Shown piece after piece: positions 29,579-37,207 of a stretch of 64,000 nucleotides of DNA. This stretch comes from Bacteroidota bacterium. GTDB lineage: Bacteria > Bacteroidota > Bacteroidia > Cytophagales > Cyclobacteriaceae. Numbering within the stretch: the first letter of the stretch is position 1; each line of letters opens with the position of its first letter. Below the pieces are notes generated by a model. It saw only the letters and a program-made list of their open reading frames with translations, searched no databases and had not been told where the DNA came from. A program made the translations under genes and the position numbers. Location: the NCBI GenBank assembly GCA_018266055.1, contig JAFDYT010000017.1, positions 62,001 through 126,000 of the forward strand, in the 5' to 3' direction.

Positions 29579-30236
29579 ATGCTTACCATCCGAGCCAAAG
29601 CCATTTGCATTTACTCATTCGCCATCGTCTGTTTCATTTCGGCATCTTATCCTTTGTCGGCACAGCAAGCGAGAGATTATTTCTTTCCTGCCAATGGTAA
29701 AAATGCCTTGGTGGTCAATGCTCATCACCAGGGTAAATCACACCACAGCAAGACTATCTTTTACGCCACCACCAAAGGAGACAGCGCGTTGATGATGACT
29801 CAGTATTTCGATGAAAATGGAGCCACAGGAGGGCAAGAGCAAACCTTACAGATCAGTGACTCTGAAATCAAAGTGGTACACACCAAAGCCAATACTTCGC
29901 CCGGAATGGTTGAGGCGGCTGACGGAGACTATGTTATATTTAAAATGCCTGGCGAAAAAGCAAAAATCTGTGTGGACCAATCCCAATCAAAAGGGAACCA
30001 TGATTACCGCCTTTGAATCCGAATTTGTAACGCTGAAAATCCACCATAAGAAAGTAAAGGCCGTGAAGGTGCTGGTGAAGCTGGTAAGGAAGCGCTCTGG
30101 TAAGGAGACCGACTTCTATGCAGAATACTACGTGCCTGGAATGGGGCTTTATAAAACGACTGATCCTTCTGGCCGTGTGCCCGTTGAGGTGGTAGCTGAT
30201 CAAACCTACGTGAAGGATATCCCACAGGTGAAGTAG
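29579..30236 (+). pseudogene. Secreted protein of unknown function, split by a +1 frameshift
   Basis: Two overlapping frames look like one gene. The first (29579-30016) begins with a signal peptide ending ...SAQQ and encodes 145 residues. The second continues the protein in the next frame to 30236 with a plausible beta-rich end (FVTLKIHHKKVKAVKVLVKL). Removing one G from the AAAAGGG run near 29990-29996 would join them smoothly as QSKGTMITAF. It may be a real mutation, a sequencing error, or a second small gene starting at the ATG at 30000. No known family was recognised. Confidence 0.55.
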
Positions 30237-30248
30237 GCTTCACATTTC

Positions 30249-31511
30249 TCACTCGCTAAAAAATTGGGTTACGGTTTTGTTAAACCGGCTGGGGTTTTCG
30301 CTGGGCTCGAAATGAGTTCCTCGGTCAAAGATTACAAGGGTAGCATTCTTGATATTTCCCGCTATTAAACGCGTGTGCCCTTCTTTGATTATGTCTTTCG
30401 AACCGGCCATCACCAGCGTAGGGCACTGGATCGACGCAAGCTCCTCTGCCTTGATTCTGGGTTCATTAAGCATAAGGTTTATCAATGCAATCTGAAACTT
30501 GTCTTCGGGTTTGTTTTGCTTCGTCAATTGCGCTTTGTCTTTGATCACCATCTGATTAAACTTCTCTCCTATCGACGTTTTGTCGTTGTACAGGTTGGCA
30601 CCCATCACCGCGAGCTTAGTAAGCTTGTCCGGATACTTCATCGCTATTATCAACCCTGTGTTGCCACCATCACTCCATCCCAGCAACTTCACTTTTTTGA
30701 TCTTCAATTTGTTCAGAAATGCGATGACGTCTTCGGCCATAAGTTCATACGTAAGCGGCTTGCCATCTTCAGAGGAATATCCCTGACCACGGGAGTCCAT
30801 GGCAATGACATGAAAATAGTTTGAAAGTTCCGGAATCTGCTTGTCAAATGCTCTCACCGATTGTGAATTGCCATGTAGCAGCAACAGTGTATCACCTTTG
30901 CCATACTCCTCATAATATATGCTTATTCCGTTGGCTTCAACAAATTTACCTCGGCTTACGCGTGTGCTAGCATCGATCATGAGCGCGCTATTCCCTTCAA
31001 AAACATTTCCTCTGGTACGCTTCAGTTCGTAGCCGGGAATAGGATAAATCGACCTCCAGTCGGTGGGCGAGATTTCTCTTTCAAATCCTTCGTTAGCTAA
31101 GTCTTTCTTATTCCACGCTCCGACAGACTGTTTAAGTTCAAGAGACAGTTTATCGTAATAATACTTACCGTTGCCAAAGTACAAGCCCCCTACGCGCAGT
31201 GTAGTAGCGTTAGCGTCAATCGGACCTTCAATTATATATTCCTTCCACTCGCCCGACATAATGGGACGTCGGTACATGTTGTCCAAAAAGGCTATCCCCT
31301 TCTTCTTGTCCACCCGCGCCCAGAGCCTGGCATTGGCGAGCTTATTTGTGTTTTCAGCTCGCACATACCCTTTAAACCTGAATTGCCCGCCACGATAGGC
31401 TGTTACGTCCACGGTTTGCACAAAGCCATCCCAATCCTGAGAGGAGCCCGACTGGGTGTGTGCTACAAAGGATATACAGATCAGCATGCAGATCATTAAT
31501 AATCGAATCAT
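30249..31511 (-). CDS. Secreted alpha/beta hydrolase with N-terminal beta domain
   Basis: 420 residues from the ATG at 31511, which opens a good signal peptide (IRLLMICMLICISFVAHTQ); the frame extends upstream to 31652 without a convincing start. Residues about 25-190 look like a beta-sandwich with RFKGYVRAENTN and the like. The rest is an alpha/beta hydrolase: oxyanion region LLLLHGNSQS, nucleophile elbow GWSDGGNTG, an acidic residue near MAGSKDII, and the histidine in DRGTHFEPSE. Esterase or lactonase activity is plausible; the substrate is unknown. Convergent with the frameshifted gene, 12 bases away. Confidence 0.85.
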   Translation of the reverse strand: MIRLLMICMLICISFVAHTQSGSSQDWDGFVQTVDVTAYRGGQFRFKGYVRAENTNKLANARLWARVDKKKGIAFLDNMYRRPIMSGEWKEYIIEGPIDANATTLRVGGLYFGNGKYYYDKLSLELKQSVGAWNKKDLANEGFEREISPTDWRSIYPIPGYELKRTRGNVFEGNSALMIDASTRVSRGKFVEANGISIYYEEYGKGDTLLLLHGNSQSVRAFDKQIPELSNYFHVIAMDSRGQGYSSEDGKPLTYELMAEDVIAFLNKLKIKKVKLLGWSDGGNTGLIIAMKYPDKLTKLAVMGANLYNDKTSIGEKFNQMVIKDKAQLTKQNKPEDKFQIALINLMLNEPRIKAEELASIQCPTLVMAGSKDIIKEGHTRLIAGNIKNATLVIFDRGTHFEPSENPSRFNKTVTQFFSE

Positions 31512-31720
31512 GAGGTATTTGTTTTTAAATGAAGCCAAGAAGATGTTAATGTACTGATAGAACACGCGACGGATGAGATACCCTGCACGATAACACTGAA
31601 TAAACAGTCCTTTGAGGCGAAAAATTGCTAAACTAAAAAGGAATGAGTTCATGAACGGTTCAATTTTGCTTCACTCCATCCGAATACTTTTTACTTTTAA
31701 GTTCATCTGGCGAAACTATT

Positions 31721-32098
31721 TTATACCATACACACAACAAAACTCACATACACTCCATTTTGCTTTTTATAAAAGCGCATGGCATACGTATCTGATCCTT
31801 TGCTTAACGAGTCATTCACCTGAATATTGTTTTCCTTAATAAACCAGGTAATATGCAAAGGATACGACAATGTATCTCCGTTGTCCTGCTTAATAGTCAA
31901 CACATACTGATCACGTCCTGTGTATTGAAGTCCTACAAGTCGGCCATGAAACGCCCGGCTTTCATAATCTGCTTCTAGTTTTAATTGCTTGAATAAGGTT
32001 GTCACAAACAGGAAGGCCACTGATAGCACCAAAACTCCTCCGAGGAACCACAGCATATAGTTGTCAAACCTAATTGGATTTATCATAAAACTTATCAC
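31721..32098 (-). CDS. Small single-pass membrane protein, unknown
   Basis: 125 residues: one membrane helix (about 15-34, MLWFLGGVLVLSVAFLFVTT) and a C-terminal soluble domain of alternating polar and hydrophobic residues suggestive of a beta barrel (LVGLQYTGRDQYVLTIKQ). An alternative start (MINPIRF) lies 12 bases in. No family recognised. It ends 209 bases before the hydrolase start and reads away from the repeat array that begins about 440 bases upstream. Confidence 0.6.
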   Translation of the reverse strand: MISFMINPIRFDNYMLWFLGGVLVLSVAFLFVTTLFKQLKLEADYESRAFHGRLVGLQYTGRDQYVLTIKQDNGDTLSYPLHITWFIKENNIQVNDSLSKGSDTYAMRFYKKQNGVYVSFVVCMV

Positions 32099-32167
32099 TG
32101 TATTGTCATTATCAAAATTACTCTTTTGTAAAAGATTCTAACAGACGCTATCCTTTGTTCCGTCTCC

Positions 32168-32210
32168 CTACCTCGTACCCCGTACATCGTATTTCGTACC
32201 TCGTAATTTA
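32168..32210. repeat. Short degenerate CGTA-type repeats
   Basis: About four diverged copies of a TACCTCGTA-like motif in a row (CCTCGTACCCCGTACATCGT and following). They lie between the small membrane protein gene and the main 21-bp array; the rest of 32099-32540 shows no gene or clear signal. Confidence 0.5.
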
Positions 32211-32542
32211 TGCCCTTAGCGTGAAGCACTCCTTATATGTAAACCACCGTACTCCGTCTCTCCTTACCGGCTGCCTCTCTTTAGGGTGATTTTCGTGATA
32301 TATCGTTAGTCGTTTCGTTGTATTTCGTTAATTCAGTCCTTACGGTAAGTAAAAAGCATTGTTTTAGCCCTGTTTTCAAGGTTTCCTGGATTGGCATAGT
32401 GATTGAAAGGTATGCCAACTGTATGCAAAGACTTACTATACATAATTCCTTCATTAAAACAGCTAACCTGAAACTAAATTCAGGTCTTACCTACTCGACA
32501 ACGACTACCGGATGTAGCCCGTCAGACACTTTCCGTTCCAAA

Positions 32543-33205
32543 TCAGACGATGCCGACCGTGCAACGACCGATTCACGATGTGTGACAATCGATGTACGAT
32601 GTTCGATGACTGATGTGAGACGTGCTACGACCGAAGTGCGACGTCTGACGACCGATTTGCGACATGCAACGATCAATCCACGACGTCTGACGATCGAAGT
32701 ACGACGCTCGATGACTGATGTGAGACGTGCTACGACCGAAGTGCGACGTCTGACGACCTATTTGCGACACGCAACGATCAATCCACGACGTCTGACGATC
32801 GAAGTACGACGCTCGACCACTGATGTGAGACGTGCTACGACCGAAGTGCGACGTCTAACGACCGATTTGCAACGTGCGACAATCAATCCACGACGTCTGA
32901 CAATCGAAGTACGACGCTCGACGACTGATGTGAGACGTGCTACGACCGAAGTGCGACGTCTAACGACCGATTTGCAACGTGCAACGACCGATTTACGACG
33001 TATGACTACCGAAGTGCAACGTACGACGATCGATCCACGACGTCTGACTACCAATGTCTATCGCATAACGACTGAGGTGAGACGCGCTACGATCGAAGTG
33101 CATCGTGCTACGATTGATGAACGACGCGCGACGACTGAGGTGCAACGTCTGACAACCGATGTCGATCATGCAACAACCAATGTCTATCGTATAACGACTG
33201 TAGCC
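32543..33205. repeat. Tandem array of thirty 21-bp units with 105-bp higher-order structure
   Basis: From 32564 to 33193 the sequence is 30 consecutive 21-base units with no phase break, consensus near ACGACCGAAGTGCGACGTCTG. Degenerate units extend to both sides. In the first half, five different units form a 105-base block repeated about three and a half times (the landmark TGATGTGAGACGTGCT falls at 32611, 32716, 32821 and 32926). One + frame is open from a TTG at 32318 to 33487 (389 codons) and reads as degenerate T-T-D/E-V-R-R-A/L heptads; other frames on both strands are also open over long stretches, so coding is doubtful. Confidence 0.9.
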
Positions 33206-33528
33206 CTACCTGTGACGCTTGAGGTGTACCCGATGAGGTCTATTGTGGTGCGCATGGCCTCTATGCTGGCTTGCCTGACGTCCATTTTAGTGCGCCAACT
33301 GCCTTACAAGATACACCTATTGATTAATTCGCCGCATATGAGGTTTTTTATAAGCGGCCTGAGAAGACTGATTAACTCGCGATGTCTGACGTGCGCCGGT
33401 AGGTCGTCAACCGGTAGCATTCCCTTATTCCTACGTGAGCGTACACTGCTTACGTTGCAACGTCCGCCCCCGCTGGCCCCCACGTAAGTCATGAACTAAA
33501 ATAAATTTAATAACTAAACAAGTAAAGT

Positions 33529-34140
33529 ATGGTACAAGTAAAAATGGGGATATCAAAAATGTCTCCCACGAAGAAAATTGAATTCATGCGTTTCTGTGTC
33601 ACCTCTGTGACCGGCAATGCGAACTTCACTTCGCCTCTTCCCAGTGCTTCAACGATGGCCACGATGGCCAACAACACCGAGGCAGCACTGATGGTGGCGA
33701 AGGGAGGCGGTAAAGACGATAAGGCAAACCTGAAGGTAAAAATCGCAGCGCTTGAGCTGATGATGCGTCAGTATGCGGCGTACGTAGAAAACATTGCCAA
33801 CGCCAACCCCGCTTCGGCGGAGGCGGTAATCCTGAGTGCAGGGCTTGAGGTGAAACGCATAGGCTCGCGCTATGCGCGTGCGTTTGACGCGCGGCTTACC
33901 GGCAATCCGGGCGAAGTAAGAGCCTTCATTAAGGCTGTAAGTCGCGCTGCCTATGAATTTCAGATCTGCACCGATCTAAGCAACGAGGCGAACTGGGTAA
34001 CTTTTTACATTGGCACACTCAGCCGTGTGGTGAAACGCGACCTTGCGCCTAACACTCGGTATTACTTCCGCGCGCGGGTGATCGACAAAAACGGTTACCA
34101 AGCATGGAGTGACGTGCGCAGTGTGTTTGTGATGGAGTAA
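33529..34140 (+). CDS. Fibronectin type III domain protein
   Basis: 203 residues without signal peptide. The N-terminal 100 residues are helical with a small Gly-Lys linker (KGGGKDDK). The C-terminal part (about 110-203) has the Fn3 pattern, including YEFQICTD, LAPNTRYYFRARVIDKNG and AWSDVRSVFVM. Fn3 domains usually mediate protein contacts on secreted proteins; why this one lacks an export signal is not clear. It starts about 340 bases after the last 21-bp repeat unit and is followed by a terminator and a cluster of palindromic repeats. Confidence 0.75.
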   Translation: MVQVKMGISKMSPTKKIEFMRFCVTSVTGNANFTSPLPSASTMATMANNTEAALMVAKGGGKDDKANLKVKIAALELMMRQYAAYVENIANANPASAEAVILSAGLEVKRIGSRYARAFDARLTGNPGEVRAFIKAVSRAAYEFQICTDLSNEANWVTFYIGTLSRVVKRDLAPNTRYYFRARVIDKNGYQAWSDVRSVFVME

Positions 34141-34154
34141 GCAGATGTAAAAAC

Positions 34155-34188
34155 AAAAGGCTGCCCTGACGACGGAAGCCTTTTTTTG
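34155..34188 (+). terminator. Rho-independent terminator of the Fn3 gene
   Basis: AAAAGGCT ... AGCCTTTTTTT hairpin with a T-run, 15 bases after the stop codon. Confidence 0.75.
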
Positions 34189-34197
34189 TATTTGAAC

Positions 34198-34289
34198 GTT
34201 ATTTGTTAATTGTTAATCGTTAATCGCAGATAACTGATAACAATTAACGATTAACCTTTCTAAGCGAAGCGGAATGCTCACCATTATCC
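34198..34289. repeat. Palindromic repeat A, related to the ends of the nuo element
   Basis: AT-rich arms GTTAATCGTTAAT and ATTAACGATTAAC form an inverted repeat, followed by GCGAAGCGGAATGCTCACCATTA. The arms resemble the terminal repeats of the element at 12761-13232, and the tail matches repeat B at 34504-34591, so it may be a solo or internally deleted copy of the same family. Confidence 0.65.
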
Positions 34290-34293
34290 TGTC

Positions 34294-34336
34294 ACACCGG
34301 AAGGATGCGTGCGAGAGAATGCGCGCGTTCCGGTGT
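34294..34336. repeat. Inverted repeat ACACCGGAA / TTCCGGTGT
   Basis: Perfect 9-base arms at 34294-34302 and 34328-34336 with a 25-base GC-rich centre. No T-run follows, so it is not a normal terminator. Confidence 0.6.
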
Positions 34337-34422
34337 CCTTAAGAAAGAGAGGGTAATCTCTCTGCGATCCTCTGCGTTCTTTGCGGTTAAATAAATACAG
34401 GGTTCGGTCACACTCGAACGAG

Positions 34423-34463
34423 ATGCCGGATCGCACACATGCCCCGCGCTGGCTGTCCGGCAT
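34423..34463. repeat. Inverted repeat ATGCCGGA / TCCGGCAT
   Basis: Perfect 8-base arms at 34423-34430 and 34456-34463 around a GC-rich centre; REP-like in appearance. It is the third palindrome in the 475-base interval that has no gene. Confidence 0.6.
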
Positions 34464-34503
34464 GACGACTAATACTAGAAGATGAGGTTTTATAATTGTC
34501 CAC

Positions 34504-34591
34504 GGTTATTCGTTATCGGCGAATTGTTAATCGCGATTAACGGATAACGATTAACGTCTCCAGCCGAAGCGCAGCACTCACCATTACCCAT
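34504..34591. repeat. Palindromic repeat B, related to repeat A and to the nuo element ends
   Basis: Contains GGTTATTCGTTAT, also found in the left end of the element at 12761, and the perfect palindrome GTTAATCGCGATTAAC at 34526-34541. It ends with GCCGAAGCGCAGCACTCACCATTA, closely matching the tail of repeat A. It lies just past the end of the permease operon. Confidence 0.65.
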
Positions 34592-34615
34592 ACTATCTTC
34601 TAACTCCTACCATCC

Positions 34616-37207
34616 CTACTCCGACCGGAGGCTCTTCACGGGATTAGCCAGCGCGGCTTTAACAGCATGAACACTGATAGTAGCACTGGCAATCGCGATC
34701 GCGCCGCCTGCTGCCCACGCCAACATCCACCACTGCACAGAAACATGATATTCAAATCCAGTGAGCCATTGCGTCATGGCATAATAAGCTACCGGCGCCG
34801 CTATCGCAATAGCCACCAACACGAGCGACAGAAAATCGCCGGCAAGCAAGGTTACAATCTGCCTGCTCTTCGCGCCAAGTACTTTCCTTACTCCTATCTC
34901 TTTGGTACGCTGCTCGGCGGTAAAGATCACGAGCCCTAACAAGCCAAGACACGAAATAAAAATAGCCACCAATGCAAAACCGGTAGAAAGTCGCTGTACC
35001 ATCTCTTCACGCTGATACATGTACCGGTATTCTTCATCAGCAAACTGATGAGCAAACAAAAAATCAGGGTTAATCCTTTGGTGAAGTTTTTCCAATGCCG
35101 CCAACGCTTCGTGTGTTTTGTCTGGTGCTGTGCGAATCAGCGCATAGCCCTGACTTCCGCGTTTTAACCGTATGATCAGCGGTTTGATTGACACATGAAA
35201 TGAATTGAAATGAAAATCCTTTACCACGCCGATGATGGTACCTTTCCTGCCCCAAAAGGTCAGCGGTGCGCCGATGGGATCTTTATAGCCGATGATCTTC
35301 CAGGCTGTCTCATTAATAAGGTAATTGGTGGAGTCAGCAAAGGCTTCGTCAAAGTCACGGCCCAAAAGTAATTCAGATTGCATCGTTTTAATAAAGTCAT
35401 ATCCTACGGCAGCATGCGTAAAGTTGGGCAACGTGTTGGGAGCCTTTCCCTCCCACTCTACGGCGCCTGTGGAGTTTTCCATCTCCACGGGCCGCTGGTT
35501 CATGCGCGTGATGGCCGTTACGCCGGGCAACTTCAGCGCCTCGTCTTTAAACGTTTCATAGTGCGTGGCAACATATCCTTCCATAGGAAGATAGATAAGG
35601 TTGTTCTTTTGATATCCTAGGTTTTTATTTTGAATGAAATTCAATTGACTGGAGATGACAATCATTCCCACACTAAAAATGATGGCCAGCGCAAACTGAA
35701 CCACCACCAGCGTTTTACGGAAAGCTACCGACGAGCTGTCATTACGAAAGTTATTCTTAAGTACAGCGATGGGCCTGAACGACGACAAGAGTAACGCAGG
35801 ATAACTTCCGGCGATCAGCGCCGTCAGCGCCGCCAACGCGGTGAGGCCACCCCAAAATTGCAGCTCTGCAATCGGTGAATGAATGTTCTTTCCTGTAAAG
35901 GCATTGAATTGCGGTAACGCCGCCGTCACCAGCACTACGGACACCACCACAGCCACGGTGGTAATCAGCAATGATTCGAGCATAAACTGAAGGATCAGTG
36001 AGCCACGCACCGCGCCCGTTACTTTGCGCACCCCGATTTCCTTAGCCCTGCGCACCGACTTGGCCGTGCTCAGGTTCATGAAGTTAATGCAGGCCATCAG
36101 CGTGATGAAAATCGCCACCACTGTAAAGAGTTGTACATATTCTATTCGTCCTCCATCGAGGTGTCCATTCTTGAAGTTGGAATGAAGGTACTTTTCACGA
36201 AAGGGTTGTAGTCCGAGCTCAAGGCGGTCGAGCGAGGAGTATTCCTTATCATAAGACTTGATGAACTCGCGAATCTTGGCGCTCACGGCCGCAGCGTCGG
36301 TATGCTCGCGCAATTTTACAAAGGTTGTCGCTCCGCTGTTGTGCCAGTCTTTGGCCCATGGTTCCCGTCTTAAAAACAATTCCCAGGTCATCAGAAAATC
36401 AAATTTCTCCGATGCCATGTCGCCGATATCTTCAAACACCGCAGTTACCTTCAGCTCAGTTTGGTTTTCAAACCGTACCGCCTTATTCATGGCAGCCTCC
36501 GGGCTTCCAAACAAACTCGTCGCCATATTGCGCGATAGAGCAATGCTTTCCGGCGACTGCAAGGCTGTTTCCTTACTGCCAAGAAGTATGGGGTAGGAAA
36601 ACATCGAGAAAAACTCCGGTCCGGCAAAGGTGCCATTTAGTTTTACTTTCTTATCGTCGGCGGAAAAGGAATAGAAAGTACTCCACGAGAAACTGCACGC
36701 GCGCTCCACCTCAGGAATTGACTTACCGAGCTCTTCCGCCAGCAAACCCGGAGTATCATAGCCTCCCGTCACCTCGGTGCCGGAATACTCTACACTCGTC
36801 ACGGTGTAAATGCGGTCTATGTCGCGGTGAAAAGCATCGATCGCATATTCGTCGCGAATCCAAAGAAAGATCAGCATGCTGCACGTAAGCCCGAGCGACA
36901 ACCCAGCGATGTTAATGAAGGAAAACATCTTATCCTTAGCCAGATTCCTCCATCCAATCGTGAAATAGTTTTTGAGCATACCGTAGTTGTTTAGATTCTG
37001 ATATCCTTCCGTGGGTCTGATAATTCCTTTTCTGAACAAGAGCAGCACATCCCATACAAATTGTAAGTCCGCTTTCCACTTTGCATGTTTAACTCTCCGC
37101 TCTGCATACAGCTCCATCAAATCTCCTTCAATGCTGTCGCGCAACTTTGGGTGGCAATACCACCGAAAGAAACGCAGCGGGAGTTTGGGCGGAGCAGGCG
37201 TTGTCAT
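34616..37207 (-). CDS. MacB/FtsX-type orphan permease with N-terminal prefix domain, fourth in operon
   Basis: 863 residues. A soluble prefix (about 1-85, starting PAPPKLPLRFFRWYCHPKLR) is followed by a membrane helix near 95-115, a MacB-type periplasmic core domain, an FtsX helix block (about 360-460), a second periplasmic domain and a final FtsX block, ending in ANPVKSLRSE. Such permeases normally work with a MacB-type ATPase to move or sense lipids, lipoproteins or peptides across the envelope; none is encoded nearby. Cargo is unknown. It overlaps the gene before it by 4 bases and is the last gene of the PadR operon. Confidence 0.9.
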   Translation of the reverse strand: MTTPAPPKLPLRFFRWYCHPKLRDSIEGDLMELYAERRVKHAKWKADLQFVWDVLLLFRKGIIRPTEGYQNLNNYGMLKNYFTIGWRNLAKDKMFSFINIAGLSLGLTCSMLIFLWIRDEYAIDAFHRDIDRIYTVTSVEYSGTEVTGGYDTPGLLAEELGKSIPEVERACSFSWSTFYSFSADDKKVKLNGTFAGPEFFSMFSYPILLGSKETALQSPESIALSRNMATSLFGSPEAAMNKAVRFENQTELKVTAVFEDIGDMASEKFDFLMTWELFLRREPWAKDWHNSGATTFVKLREHTDAAAVSAKIREFIKSYDKEYSSLDRLELGLQPFREKYLHSNFKNGHLDGGRIEYVQLFTVVAIFITLMACINFMNLSTAKSVRRAKEIGVRKVTGAVRGSLILQFMLESLLITTVAVVVSVVLVTAALPQFNAFTGKNIHSPIAELQFWGGLTALAALTALIAGSYPALLLSSFRPIAVLKNNFRNDSSSVAFRKTLVVVQFALAIIFSVGMIVISSQLNFIQNKNLGYQKNNLIYLPMEGYVATHYETFKDEALKLPGVTAITRMNQRPVEMENSTGAVEWEGKAPNTLPNFTHAAVGYDFIKTMQSELLLGRDFDEAFADSTNYLINETAWKIIGYKDPIGAPLTFWGRKGTIIGVVKDFHFNSFHVSIKPLIIRLKRGSQGYALIRTAPDKTHEALAALEKLHQRINPDFLFAHQFADEEYRYMYQREEMVQRLSTGFALVAIFISCLGLLGLVIFTAEQRTKEIGVRKVLGAKSRQIVTLLAGDFLSLVLVAIAIAAPVAYYAMTQWLTGFEYHVSVQWWMLAWAAGGAIAIASATISVHAVKAALANPVKSLRSE

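Noticed and set aside
30249..31652. Longest start (31652) for the alpha/beta hydrolase
   Set aside because: The extra 47 residues hide the signal peptide that begins at 31511 and look like untranslated sequence.
32564..33193. CRISPR array in the 21-bp repeats
   Set aside because: Contiguous units, no spacers, no leader or cas genes.
32318..33487. 389-codon frame over the 21-bp array as a confident gene
   Set aside because: TTG start, non-protein-like flanks, and long open frames on the opposite strand over the same repeats. Kept as a repeat with the coding option noted.
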